42,883 nucleotides of DNA from Clostridium puniceum (GCF_002006345.1 NZ_LZZM01000194.1:1-42883), one strand, 5' to 3'. Positions 7,990-17,340 are shown, counted from the first letter of the stretch. The notes: generated by a model from the letters alone, not told the origin. Translations and numbers: made by a program.

Positions 7990-8201
7990 CAAAATTAGGT
8001 GGTATGGTTGCATTTTAATTCGTGAAACTATATAACTATATAGAGAAAATATTTATATGGAAGATTTTGAAAATGAAGTCAAGCTATGAAAAAGTGCGGG
8101 ATATGAAATAATTGAAAACTATAAATATTGTGTTAGCTTCTCCCAAACTATAAGCATAGACGAAGATGACATAAAGACTAATAAACAACCGGCAATAGAA
8201 A
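7990..8201 (+). other. Intergenic stretch with a possible degenerate reading frame
   Basis: After the Spo0E-like gene, one frame runs from ATG at about 8057 (MEDFENEVKL) through one in-frame TGA to a stop near 8262, reading KSAGYEIIENYKYCVSFSQT after the TGA. No ribosome binding site is visible and I do not recognise the product. It may be a decayed gene fragment or chance. Confidence 0.25.
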
Positions 8202-8238
8202 AAATAATCCCCACCGTAACAATTAAATTACGGCGGGG
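8199..8238 (-). terminator. Terminator between the Spo0E-like gene and the cell-wall protein
   Basis: CCCCACCGTAA (8209-8219) pairs with TTACGGCGGGG (8228-8238), an 11-bp stem with one mismatch. On the minus strand it is followed by ATTATTTTTTC, so it best terminates transcripts of the gene at 8438-9643. It may also serve the plus-strand Spo0E-like gene. Confidence 0.6.
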
Positions 8239-8437
8239 CTATTACAAAATATATTTTTAAGATTATGTTAGGGGCTTAAACGTGGTTCATTTAGTAAGTT
8301 TTTTAAACTTCCCCCCCTATTTTCAAGTTAGTATAAAGTATTTGTATTATTCTTTTTTAATTTTCTTTATATTTTATTTAATTCAGTGTAGATTAAATTT
8401 TTCATAGATTACTTTGTCATCTTTACTTTATACAAGA

Positions 8438-9643
8438 TTATCTAATCCAAGCTCCATTAGCCCCTAATTTATAACCATTAATAGTTGTATTAGTAACCAT
8501 CGCACCTGATGCACCTAAATAGTACCAAGTTCCATCAGAACTTTGAGCCCATCTGTTGGTATACATAGATCCTAATGGACCGCCTGAAACTGGATTTAAG
8601 TAGTACCAAGTTCCATTGTTATTATACCAACCAGTAGCTATATTTCCATCAGCTTTTAAGTAATAATATTTACCATCGTTTCTATCGTAGAACCAGTTAT
8701 TTTTTATTGAATTTCCAGTTGAATCATTATATTGCCATAATCCATTTACTTGTACCCATTGATTAGCCTTAACCGTTGGAGTTGTTGTTGTTCCATTATT
8801 ACTAGTATTTGTATTATCTGTAGAAGTCACACCTCTAGTAATATTTAGTGTATATGCTCTTATTTCATCATCATCATCTTCAACTGTTATTTTTATTTTA
8901 TTTTCACCTTTACTTAAAGATACTGATTTTCTAAATTTGTCATCTTCATCAACTGTTGTTCCATCTATTGTGACTTCATAATCATCATACTCATCACTAT
9001 CGCAATCTGGTTTTGCAGTTATTTTAATTTCACTGACAGATTCACCTACCTTTACGTTATAAGTAGATGTCTTCTTTGAAAAACTTAAATCTCCATCACT
9101 TAAAGTAATACTCTTTAAATATACATCTCCATCTTCGTCTTCATCTGTGCTATCTGAAGAACTTCCAGTACATTTTACTCTAATAGTATATTGACTAGTA
9201 TAAGAATCATCACTATATTTTACAGTTCCTGGATCATCATCATATGTTCTTATAGTAAGATTTGTTGTTGAACCTTCTGATAATTCAATAGTGCTGCTTG
9301 CTTTTACCCCTTTAGTAGAGCTTGATTTTCCTTTAAATATTCTAACATGACTTGTACTAACACCACTTGTACTTATTTTTATTTTATTTGATGAAGTCTT
9401 AGCATAATAAGTTTCATCATCTTTCATTTCATCATTGTCTACTTCATTTTTACTCTTATAATCATCATCGCTATAAGTTTTTATTGTACTTCCACCTGAA
9501 GTTTTTACTTTTATACTTGTTAATTCACCACTTGATGCATAAGCCTTCGTAGTCATTAAATTGAAGTCTGTTGCTGGTATAACTGCATTAAAAGCACTAA
9601 ACATAAGTGCAACTGCAATTATTTTCTTAATATTTCTGTTCAT
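8438..9643 (-). CDS. Secreted protein with cadherin-like domain and cell-wall-binding repeats
   Basis: This 401-residue protein has a signal peptide (about 1-36, cut after KAYA). An acidic Ser/Asp-rich region (about 38-165) follows, then a cadherin-like beta-sandwich (about 172-272: YLKSITLSDGDLSFSKKTST to YTLNITRG), a Thr/Asn-rich linker, and choline-binding-type repeats from about 295 (GTWYYLNPVSGGPLG, GTWYYLGASGAM). Such repeats anchor clostridial proteins to the wall non-covalently. No catalytic domain is visible, so it is probably a structural or adhesive surface protein. Its last 70 residues nearly match those of the divergent neighbour. The ATG has an AGGAGG-type site. Confidence 0.8.
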   Translation of the reverse strand: MNRNIKKIIAVALMFSAFNAVIPATDFNLMTTKAYASSGELTSIKVKTSGGSTIKTYSDDDYKSKNEVDNDEMKDDETYYAKTSSNKIKISTSGVSTSHVRIFKGKSSSTKGVKASSTIELSEGSTTNLTIRTYDDDPGTVKYSDDSYTSQYTIRVKCTGSSSDSTDEDEDGDVYLKSITLSDGDLSFSKKTSTYNVKVGESVSEIKITAKPDCDSDEYDDYEVTIDGTTVDEDDKFRKSVSLSKGENKIKITVEDDDDEIRAYTLNITRGVTSTDNTNTSNNGTTTTPTVKANQWVQVNGLWQYNDSTGNSIKNNWFYDRNDGKYYYLKADGNIATGWYNNNGTWYYLNPVSGGPLGSMYTNRWAQSSDGTWYYLGASGAMVTNTTINGYKLGANGAWIR

Positions 9644-10026
9644 ATGATTTTCCTCCTATAAAATGTAATTAGTATGGTCATTATCCTATATTGACATTAT
9701 ATAATACAATTATCCAATTTATTTTAGGTGCGTTTTTGAAAAGAACTTAATTCTGTATCATCATATAAGAAATCCTAACATAACATAAACTTAAATAAAA
9801 AGTATTCAAAATAAAAAGTACCTAATATAACTTTTAGCTATGTATAATATAGTACAAATAAAAATACGATATATTACATAATAATTCTAATTTCGATTTT
9901 TTTTTAAAAAGGTACCAAAATATTCATTAATAGGTTGTATTATATAGTGAAAAAGTAAAATGTTACTTTTATTTTTATAATAAATATTATCATTTTAAAT
10001 TTTTTTACAAAGCAAGGGGGATTATT
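9644..10026. other. Divergent promoter region of two cell-wall proteins
   Basis: This AT-rich spacer holds no open frame with a ribosome binding site. Both flanking genes are transcribed away from it, so both promoters should lie here; no hexamer pair is clear enough to call. Confidence 0.5.
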
Positions 10027-12006
10027 ATGTTAAAAAGAGCAAACAAAATCACAGCTTTAGTAGTAGCTGCTGCATCAATCATGTCAGTAATACCAGCTAT
10101 GGCAGTAGAAAAATTAGGAACTAAAGATGGTACTGTTACAGAAGGTATTGCTTTCGATAACGGTAATTACGCTTACTATGGTTACAGAACTGATGATGAT
10201 GATACTGGAATCTGGTACAATGGCGGAAAAGATAAAAAAGATAAAGCTATCGAAGATTTAGAAGATTATGAATTACACACTAGTTCTTCTAAATACGGAG
10301 AAAAATATGCTTACGTTACTGAAAATGGTAATAGCGATGAGTACTTGGTAGATTTATCAACTGGTAAAATTGCTGATGAAGATACTCCAGAAGATCAAGA
10401 AGCTTCAGCTAAAGCCAAATTAACTTCAGCCTTAAAAAAAGCTGATAGATATAATGCAACTACAAGTCTTGAATCTTCTCAAGTAAGTACTGAAAGATTA
10501 TTCCAAAATCAATTTGGTGAACTTTGGTATCAATATATTACAACTGGATCAAATGCTACATTAGATAGTAATGGTGCTGTAGTTACAACAACTGGTGCTG
10601 GTGCTTACTTTGGAGATAAAGCATTTACTGGATTTACTAACACATCTGGAAAATACATTGATGCTTCTTACTTAGCTAACTTAAAAGTTTATAATGCTAG
10701 AAAAAATAAAGCTACAGTAATAGAACAATTCAATAAATTATACAAAGATGAAGCTTTAAAGGTTAATTTAAAAGGTATTAAACCATTAGCTCAAGATAAA
10801 AATTATATCTATGCACTTGCAGCGGTAGATGTTACTTACTATCCAGTGGTAAACGGAACTTTTGATTTCAGTGATAATGCTGCAACAATAACTGTACCTC
10901 AATATTTCATTCAAAAAATTTCTAAAGAAAGAGACAGTTCAAGAGAAGATGGAGCATACATTCCAAAGAGCGTTACATCTTGGCAATTAGATACTGGTGT
11001 TACTGGAACTACTATATTTGAGGAAGATGACGATAATGATGTAGCATATGAAGTAGTAGCAGATTCAACTTCAAAATATGCAGTAAAAGATGGAGTTCTT
11101 TATGTAACACGTTTAAATGCTGCTGGTGATAATGTGCATGTGTATAAATTAAAATTAGGAAAAGATAAGCGTAAAGTTGTAAACGCAAAGCTTAAAGATG
11201 CAAGTCTTACAGCATTAACAGGAACTAAATATGAAGATGTCGATATGAGTATCGTGACTTTAGATGAAGATGATGATATGGATATAGATTCAGAACAAGG
11301 ATTTGATGCAGTATCTATTGACGTTGATGGAAACACTTGGGCAATCAACGATGGAGAAATCTCAATGTTTGATAATGATAAATTCAAAGTTCAATATAAA
11401 ACTGATAGATCATTCAACAGACTTGATGTATACAACAAGGATTCATTAATAGCTTGGGAAGATGGAGAAGATGCTTACACAACTGTTCAAGAAGGTAAGA
11501 GTCAAACAGTTACTGATGGTGACGACATTGAACCAAGACCAACTCCAATTACAGTAGGTTGGAAACAAGAAACAACAGGCTGGACATTCTATGATGTAAA
11601 TGGTACTAAAGCTGCTAGTAAATGGGTAAATGACAACGGTACTTGGTACTACATCAAAGCTGATGGAATTTTAGCTACTGGTTGGTACAATGACAATGGT
11701 ACTTGGTACTACTTGAGTCCAGTTTCAGGTGGTCCATTAGGATCTATGTATAGTAATAGATGGGCTCAAAGCTCTGACGGTACTTGGTATTATTTAGGTG
11801 CATCAGGTGCTATGGTTACTAATCAATGGGCTCAAAGTTCTAGCGGAGCTTGGTATTATTTAGGTTCATCAGGTGCTATGGCTTATAATCAATGGATAAA
11901 AAGCCCTTATAGTGGAGCTTGGTATTATGTAGGTTCAGATGGAGCTATGGTTACTAATACAACTATTAATGGTTATAAATTAGGAGCAAATGGAGCTTGG
12001 ATTTAA
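10027..12006 (+). CDS. Secreted cell-wall-binding repeat protein
   Basis: This 659-residue exported protein has a signal peptide ending in AMA (about residue 26). A large region (about 30-500) rich in Asp, Lys and Tyr carries no recognised enzyme fold. About five choline-binding-type repeats fill 515-659 (GTWYYIKADGILATGWYNDN, GTWYYLGASGAMVTNQWAQS, GAWYYLGSSGAMAYNQWIKS, GAWYYVGSDGAMVTN). The C-terminal repeats should hold it in the cell wall. The start has AGGGGG 7 nt upstream. The final repeat block closely matches the divergent gene at 8438-9643, pointing to duplication or gene conversion. I cannot name a function for the N-terminal region. Confidence 0.8.
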   Translation: MLKRANKITALVVAAASIMSVIPAMAVEKLGTKDGTVTEGIAFDNGNYAYYGYRTDDDDTGIWYNGGKDKKDKAIEDLEDYELHTSSSKYGEKYAYVTENGNSDEYLVDLSTGKIADEDTPEDQEASAKAKLTSALKKADRYNATTSLESSQVSTERLFQNQFGELWYQYITTGSNATLDSNGAVVTTTGAGAYFGDKAFTGFTNTSGKYIDASYLANLKVYNARKNKATVIEQFNKLYKDEALKVNLKGIKPLAQDKNYIYALAAVDVTYYPVVNGTFDFSDNAATITVPQYFIQKISKERDSSREDGAYIPKSVTSWQLDTGVTGTTIFEEDDDNDVAYEVVADSTSKYAVKDGVLYVTRLNAAGDNVHVYKLKLGKDKRKVVNAKLKDASLTALTGTKYEDVDMSIVTLDEDDDMDIDSEQGFDAVSIDVDGNTWAINDGEISMFDNDKFKVQYKTDRSFNRLDVYNKDSLIAWEDGEDAYTTVQEGKSQTVTDGDDIEPRPTPITVGWKQETTGWTFYDVNGTKAASKWVNDNGTWYYIKADGILATGWYNDNGTWYYLSPVSGGPLGSMYSNRWAQSSDGTWYYLGASGAMVTNQWAQSSSGAWYYLGSSGAMAYNQWIKSPYSGAWYYVGSDGAMVTNTTINGYKLGANGAWI

Positions 12007-12092
12007 TAAATTTCTGTAATTCCTAGGCAGAAATTTATATAAAGTCTTTTTATAACTTTATTCTTTCCTACCTTTTATTAAATATAAATAAA

Positions 12093-12128
12093 TATAAAGC
12101 TATCTCAAAATTTTGAGATAGCTTTATA
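12093..12128. terminator. Bidirectional terminator
   Basis: A perfect 36-nt palindrome (TATAAAGCTATCTCAAAA and its complement) lies between the converging ends of the wall protein (stop at 12006) and the YczE-type gene (stop at 12136). T-rich sequence follows on both strands. A second weaker hairpin, AAATTTCTG/CAGAAATTT, is at 12008-12036. Confidence 0.75.
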
Positions 12129-12135
12129 TTTGCAT

Positions 12136-12801
12136 TCATTTTATGAACTTAGAGAATAAGATTTCTTTTATTAGCCTCACATGATCATTTATAAATTTGT
12201 GTTCAACTTTTTTTACATCAAATCTAAATAGCTTGAATGTAAACTGTATAAAATAACCTAATCCAAATACCATAATTAAAGTCCCAATACCCAAAGTTCC
12301 CCCTAAAAAATAACCAAAAACTAGTACTGAAAATTCAATAGAATTTCTAATAAATCTGACAGATTTTCCGGTTCTTTTCGTTAATGCTATCATCAAACCA
12401 TCTCTAGGACCCGAACCAATACCTGCGCTGATATAAAAGTAACTTCCAATTCCAATAATAAACATTCCAATAAGCATCATTAAGATTTTTGCTATTATAT
12501 TATTGAAAGTAGGAACTAGGCTGTTAAGCATCAATAAATCCATGAATATACCTATAAATAGCATATTGCATATAGTTCCAACTCCAACCTTCTCTCCTAA
12601 TACCCAATCAAGAACTACAATAAACACTCCAGTTGCAATACTAGCTTGCCCCATTGTTATACCTGTAAGCGTTGATATTCCTTGGTGTAGAACATCCCAA
12701 GGAGATAATCCTAGATTTGCATTGATTGTGAAAACTATACCAACTGCATATAAAAAAAGACCTAAAAATAATTTTCCTAAGGTTAATAAATGTTTTTTCA
12801 T
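12136..12801 (-). CDS. YczE/YyaS/YitT-type integral membrane protein
   Basis: This 221-residue protein has about five hydrophobic segments. The paired family motifs are NANLGLSPWDVLHQG (about 27-41) and SAGIGSGPRDGLMIAL (about 126-141). This matches the YczE-like family of bacterial membrane proteins; transport of a small molecule or cofactor precursor is suspected for the family but not settled. It is divergent from a MocR-type regulator, the same pairing as yczE and yczR in Bacillus, which supports direct regulation by that neighbour. The start has a GGGGG-type site. Confidence 0.8.
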   Translation of the reverse strand: MKKHLLTLGKLFLGLFLYAVGIVFTINANLGLSPWDVLHQGISTLTGITMGQASIATGVFIVVLDWVLGEKVGVGTICNMLFIGIFMDLLMLNSLVPTFNNIIAKILMMLIGMFIIGIGSYFYISAGIGSGPRDGLMIALTKRTGKSVRFIRNSIEFSVLVFGYFLGGTLGIGTLIMVFGLGYFIQFTFKLFRFDVKKVEHKFINDHVRLIKEILFSKFIK

Positions 12802-12858
12802 TAAATAGCCCCCTATATTTAAGCATGATTCATTTCATAATTATAAATCAGCTACATA

Positions 12859-12887
12859 TATAACAGTCAAATGCAAAGTATAACAGT
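12859..12887. promoter_or_regulatory. Candidate MocR operator (direct repeats)
   Basis: TATAACAGT occurs at 12859-12867 and again at 12879-12887, exactly 20 bp (two helical turns) apart, in the space between the yczE-type gene and its divergent MocR regulator. A partial inverted copy, ACTGTATA, lies near 12975. MocR proteins such as GabR and PdxR bind direct repeats in their own control regions (family knowledge). Confidence 0.5.
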
Positions 12888-13005
12888 TAATTTTCGAATA
12901 TATTATAGTTTCAATAGCTTCAATAGTTTATTTACGATATAATACAGATATATATTTTAATAATAATCGCTATAACTGTATATAACACTTTAGGAGAGTT
13001 TGTTT

Positions 13006-14499
13006 ATGAATATTAAAATTGATAAGAATAGTCTAATTACTATAACTCAACAACTAGTTCATTACTTTTCCGATAGAATTATGTCTGGATTTATAAAGGC
13101 TGATCAAAAGCTTCCTTCTATTAGAAGTCTAGCTAAAGAATTGGGTATTAGTCCAATGACTATAATTAAAGCATATAATAATTTAGAGCAAAATGGCTTG
13201 GTAACCACAATCCAAGGTAAGGGTACCTATGTTAATGAAAGAAACAGTACAGGGAAATCTAATGATATTACTGAAGAAGATACTTTTCAGTGGCAAATGT
13301 CTGTACCAGACTATTTATCCAGATCTCAATTTAGATATAATCCCAATTTATCCTACTCCAATGATTACCATAATTTGTCCGTAGCTTCATTAAATCACAA
13401 ACTATTACCTACAAAAACTATATTAAAGGATTCTTTAAGCTTAATTCAAAATGATATAAAGCTTCTTTCTGAATATCCTCCTGTTCAAGGTGATTATGAG
13501 TTTAGAAGTATAATGTGTCAATACTTAAAGTCTAAACAAATAAGTACTTCAGCAGAAAACATTTTAGTAACTAGTGGTTCACAACAAGGAATAAGTCTTA
13601 TAGCCAGCACATTTATTGGACCTGGAGATATTGTAGTTATGGAAACTCCTACCTATCCAGGTGCCATAGATTTATTTAAATGTAGAGGAGCAGTAATTTT
13701 AACTGTGCCTATAGACAACGAAGGTATGAGGACTGATATTTTAATGAACCTATGTGATAAGTACTCACCAAAGCTTATCTATACTATTCCAAATTTTCAC
13801 AATCCAACTGGATATAGTATGAGTGCTAAACGAAAAGTAGAACTTTTAGATATAGCTAAATATAACGATATTGTTATAGTAGAAGATGATCCTTGGAATG
13901 AAATTTCATATAAAAGAGAAAAGGTTAAATCAATAAAATCTATGGATACTGACGGGCATGTCATTTATATAAAAAGTCTTAGTAAAATCCTAGGTCCTTC
14001 CTATAGACTAGCTGCCATTATATCAGAGGGTTCAATCCTCTCACGACTTATCGCTGCTAAAGCTAATCATGATCTTGGAACATCTGTACTAAGCCAGAAA
14101 ACTATTATAAACTTTATCCGATCCAATAAAATCACATACTATATTGAAAATCTAAATAAACAGCTAATAAAAAGACGGGATAAAGTAATTAATTTACTGA
14201 AAAACCATGCGCCTTCTGGTATGAAATGGACAATACCTGAAGGTGGAATAAATATTTGGATTACACTTCCTAAAAACTTTAATGTTGAAAAATTATTATC
14301 TTACTCTATTACAACAAAAAATATTTCTTTTTTACCTGGAACCATATGTTATCCTAATGAAGTGAAATTTAACAATCTTCGAATATGCTTCTCATATTTA
14401 GAAGAAGAATTCATAGAAACTACTATAATTGAGCTTTGTAACCTCATAAAACTTCTATGTGCAGCTAAAGACATTAATGACTATAGACCTATTATTTAA
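13006..14499 (+). CDS. MocR-type regulator (GntR winged helix fused to class I aminotransferase domain)
   Basis: This 497-residue protein has an N-terminal GntR winged helix (about 8-76; SIRSLAKELGISPMTIIKAY) and, after a linker, a fold-type I PLP domain (about 110-475). NFHNPTGY matches the PLP-binding NPTG motif, VIVEDDPWNEISY carries the conserved Asp, and SLSKILGPSYR holds the Schiff-base lysine (about residue 327). Proteins of this kind bind PLP and usually act as regulators, not transaminases. The ATG at 13006 has GGAGAG 7 nt upstream; a TTG at 13000 is an unlikely start. It is divergent from a YczE-type gene, which it probably controls through the direct repeats between them. Confidence 0.9.
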   Translation: MNIKIDKNSLITITQQLVHYFSDRIMSGFIKADQKLPSIRSLAKELGISPMTIIKAYNNLEQNGLVTTIQGKGTYVNERNSTGKSNDITEEDTFQWQMSVPDYLSRSQFRYNPNLSYSNDYHNLSVASLNHKLLPTKTILKDSLSLIQNDIKLLSEYPPVQGDYEFRSIMCQYLKSKQISTSAENILVTSGSQQGISLIASTFIGPGDIVVMETPTYPGAIDLFKCRGAVILTVPIDNEGMRTDILMNLCDKYSPKLIYTIPNFHNPTGYSMSAKRKVELLDIAKYNDIVIVEDDPWNEISYKREKVKSIKSMDTDGHVIYIKSLSKILGPSYRLAAIISEGSILSRLIAAKANHDLGTSVLSQKTIINFIRSNKITYYIENLNKQLIKRRDKVINLLKNHAPSGMKWTIPEGGINIWITLPKNFNVEKLLSYSITTKNISFLPGTICYPNEVKFNNLRICFSYLEEEFIETTIIELCNLIKLLCAAKDINDYRPII

Positions 14500-14500
14500 A

Positions 14501-14542
14501 AAACTGTAGTAAATTTGTTTTTAAACAAATTTGCTACAGTTT
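14501..14542. terminator. Terminator between the MocR regulator and rnjA
   Basis: AAACTGTAGTAAATTTGTTT pairs almost perfectly with the following AAACAAATTTGCTACAGTTT around a two-base loop. It sits between converging genes and probably serves the plus-strand gene. The U-runs on both sides are weak. Confidence 0.65.
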
Positions 14543-14608
14543 ACTAAACCATTATGTCAACACATTTCATAAAAATAATAGTTTGCTTTTTATAATTTGT
14601 AAATTATA

Positions 14609-16291
14609 TTATATCTCAGTAATCACAGGCAAAATCATAGGCTTTCTTTTCATTTTTGTATAAACAAAACTATCTACATCTCTTCGTATAGTATTTTTTA
14701 TTTCTGACCATTGAGTTAAATTGTTATCAAGGCATTTATCAACACTTTTAATAACTATTCCCCTAATCTCTCTAATCAGTTCTTCTGAATCTCTAACATA
14801 CACAAAACCTCTTGTAATTATATCTGGACCAGATATAACTGTTTTGCTTGCTCTATCTATAGCTATAACAACTGTTATAATACCATCCTGCCCTAGATTT
14901 TTTCTATCTCTAAGTACGATATTACCTACATCTCCTACGCCTGCACCATCTATTAATACTCTTCCAAATGGCACCTTACCAGCTATCTGTGCTTTAGTTC
15001 TATTTACCTCTAATATATCTCCTGTTTCCATTATGAATATATTGGATGTATCCATTCCCATATTTTCTGCAATTTTAGCGTGACTTCTTAAATGCTTAAA
15101 TTCTCCATGTATTGGCATGAAAAATTTTGGTTTTAATAATGCATGAATAAGTCTAAGTTCTTGTTCACAAGCATGACCTGAAACGTGTATTGCTTCTATT
15201 GACTTATATATTACATTAGCACCTTTTTCTGTTAAATCATTTATTACATTTGATACAGCCTTTTGATTACCTGGGATTGGCGTTGCTGAAATAATAACTG
15301 TATCTCCCTTTTCTATTTGAATGCTTCTATGAGTAGCTGCTGCTATTCTTGTAAGGGCTGCCATAGGTTCACCTTGGCTTCCAGTAGTTATTATTGTAAC
15401 TCTCTCATTTGGATATTTTTTAATATCATTTAAATCTATTATCATTTCCTCTGGTATAAACAAATACCCAAGTGTTCTTGCAACTTCATTTATCTTTTCC
15501 ATACTTCTTCCACTAAAAGCAATCTTTCTGCCATTTTTCACAGAAGCATTTGCAATCTGCTGGACTCTATGAATATTAGATGCAAAGGTAGCTACTATAA
15601 CCCTTCCCTTTGCTTTAGAGAAAAGATTTTCTAACGTTTCACCAACGGTTTTTTCTGACATTGTATAACCTGGTTGAAGAGCATTAGTACTCTCAGCCAT
15701 TAAAAGCACTACCCCCATTTTACCTAGCTGTGCATATCTTTGCAGGTCAATAACTTCTCCATCAATTGGTGTAAAATCAATTTTAAAATCACCAGTATGA
15801 ACTATTATTCCTACAGGTGTGTGCAAAGCAATAGAACAACTATCAGCTATACTATGATTTGTTCTAATAAATTCAATTTTTAAGCTTCCTATTTCTAAAA
15901 TTTCCCCAGCTTTAACAGTATTTAATGTACAATCGCTAAGTATTCCATGCTCTTGTAGTTTACTTTCAATTAAACCTAAGGTTAATTTTGTACCATATAC
16001 AGGTACATTAATTTGTTTTAAAACATATGGAAGTGCTCCTATATGATCTTCATGTCCATGAGTTATAAAAAATCCTTTTACCTTTTCTTTGTTTTTTATT
16101 AAGTATGTTATATCAGGAATTACAAGGTCAATTCCATAAAGCTCTTCATCTGGAAATGATAATCCGCAATCTATAATTACTATTTCCTCTTCATATTCAA
16201 AGGCAGTTATATTTTTACCAACTTCACCAAGACCTCCTAGAGGTATTACTTTTAATTTGCTTTTATTTTTACTTTTATTCTTGTTTTCCAT
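14609..16291 (-). CDS. rnjA: Ribonuclease J
   Basis: This 560-residue protein is a metallo-beta-lactamase/beta-CASP ribonuclease. Signatures include IPLGGLGEVGKN (16-27), the metal site HGHEDHIGA (78-86), HTGDFKID, the beta-CASP segment IVATFASNIHRVQQI and SGHACEQELRL near 370-380. RNase J gives 5'-to-3' exonucleolytic and endonucleolytic mRNA turnover and replaces RNase E in many Firmicutes. The length fits the family (about 555). The ATG is preceded by TTAGGAGATAAA. A repeat-bearing structured leader lies upstream. Whether this is the J1 or the J2 paralogue cannot be told from one copy, so the symbol is provisional. Confidence 0.9.
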   Translation of the reverse strand: MENKNKSKNKSKLKVIPLGGLGEVGKNITAFEYEEEIVIIDCGLSFPDEELYGIDLVIPDITYLIKNKEKVKGFFITHGHEDHIGALPYVLKQINVPVYGTKLTLGLIESKLQEHGILSDCTLNTVKAGEILEIGSLKIEFIRTNHSIADSCSIALHTPVGIIVHTGDFKIDFTPIDGEVIDLQRYAQLGKMGVVLLMAESTNALQPGYTMSEKTVGETLENLFSKAKGRVIVATFASNIHRVQQIANASVKNGRKIAFSGRSMEKINEVARTLGYLFIPEEMIIDLNDIKKYPNERVTIITTGSQGEPMAALTRIAAATHRSIQIEKGDTVIISATPIPGNQKAVSNVINDLTEKGANVIYKSIEAIHVSGHACEQELRLIHALLKPKFFMPIHGEFKHLRSHAKIAENMGMDTSNIFIMETGDILEVNRTKAQIAGKVPFGRVLIDGAGVGDVGNIVLRDRKNLGQDGIITVVIAIDRASKTVISGPDIITRGFVYVRDSEELIREIRGIVIKSVDKCLDNNLTQWSEIKNTIRRDVDSFVYTKMKRKPMILPVITEI

Positions 16292-16410
16292 TTTATCTCC
16301 TAACTTGTAACTAAGTCCATAAAGTCTTTCCTAGGATCAAGTAGATTTTTGTTGATAGAAATACTACCTTAATTACTTGAAACTTGAAACATTTATTTAT
16401 ACACATATGG

Positions 16411-16560
16411 GCACAACGTTACCTCAAGGAGGGCATTGTAACAACAGGTATCACAATTTACCCTCTCAATAAGGACAATTCCCATCATGTTGCAATTGTA
16501 CCATCAAAGGTCACAATATATCCTCAAGCGGTATAATATCCTTTTTAAGGATAAAAATTA
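16411..16560 (-). promoter_or_regulatory. Repeated hairpin region upstream of rnjA
   Basis: Two similar units occur, read on the plus strand: GCATTGTAACAACAGGTATC and CACAATTTACCCTC (16434-16467), and GCAATTGTACCATCAAAGGT and CACAATATATCCTC (16492-16525). A partial third, GCACAACGTTACCTCAAGG, is at 16411-16429. In each full unit the ATTGT and ACAAT segments can pair; the first also has GAGGG/CCCTC closing pairs. A TATCCTT/AAGGATA hairpin adjoins at 16537-16554. The region resembles no riboswitch I recognise. It could be an rnjA 5' leader or a separate small RNA. Confidence 0.4.
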
Positions 16561-16870
16561 GAACTTAGCTACCACTAAATTTTTTCATTATTTCATAATC
16601 TTATTTTGAATGTACTTAAAATGTGCCTAATTCCGATCCGTAGTATCACCCTAATACGGATTAATCCATATTTGATCTAATTTGTCTAAGCAATATATTT
16701 ATAACAATTAATTTTGCAAAGATTAAAATTAAACTTAGAGCAGCTAAACCTTAACATTTATGAATACATCTTTTTATACTATTATAAAAAAACTTGAATA
16801 AATACAAATTTGTGATATTAAAATTCATATTATCTATATTCATTCATCTTTTTTTACCACACATGCTTAT

Positions 16871-17022
16871 ATAATTACGAACTATTTTTATAAACTTAAT
16901 ATTATTATATCACTATAATCTATTTCATGAACCTAATATTTTTATATTCACTATAAACTATTTAACAAACCTAATATTTGTATATGATTATAATCATCTA
17001 ATAAACCTATATATAAAATATA
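16871..17022. repeat. Degenerate tandem repeat, about 38-nt period
   Basis: Four units follow each other at 16871-16910, 16911-16948, 16949-16986 and 16987-17022. Units 2 and 3 are closest: CACTATAATCTATTTCATGA / CACTATAAACTATTTAACAA, each continuing ACCTAATATTT. Units 1 and 4 are more diverged. There is no spacer between units, so this is not CRISPR. Confidence 0.6.
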
Positions 17023-17032
17023 ACACATATAA

Positions 17033-17072
17033 TATGAGTGTAACAAGAAACTTATTCTTAATTACACTCATA
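17033..17072. terminator. Possible terminator hairpin
   Basis: TATGAGTGTAA pairs with TTACACTCATA, with a further AAGAA/TTCTT pairing inside. Sequence on both sides is A/T-rich but without a clean U-run, so terminator function is uncertain. Confidence 0.4.
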
Positions 17073-17340
17073 AATTTATATTATTAACTATTTTCTATCT
17101 TATGTAAAACAAATCTAACGTTATTATTTCACAATAATTTAGTAAATTTTATTTATATCAATGCATATCTTTATATAAACTTAATCATATTAAAGAAAAT
17201 AGCACGTTAATAATTCCAGGTATATTTAGTGCTAAGCAAGAAAGTATGTTTGCCTCATAGCAGCTATTAAGCAAACCTGCTGACAAAGTATTAGGATAAA
17301 ACGGACTAATATACTACCTTGTTATTTAGGAGAATATGTC

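Larger units (their letters stand above)
16561..17340. other. Non-coding AT-rich region between rnjA and the sugar-binding protein
   Basis: No frame with a ribosome binding site is visible. The region holds a set of 38-nt tandem repeats (16871-17022) and a hairpin (17033-17072). A GTTTGC/GCAAAC pairing near 17250-17275 might help end transcription from the sugar-binding protein gene, but it lacks a U-run. Confidence 0.4.

Noticed and set aside
12008..12036. AAATTTCTG/CAGAAATTT hairpin as the main terminator of the wall protein gene
   Set aside because: It lacks a U-run directly after the stem; the perfect palindrome at 12093-12128 is the stronger candidate.
16871..17022. Tandem repeats considered as a CRISPR array
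   Set aside because: Units follow each other directly with no unique spacers, are degenerate, and no cas gene is present.
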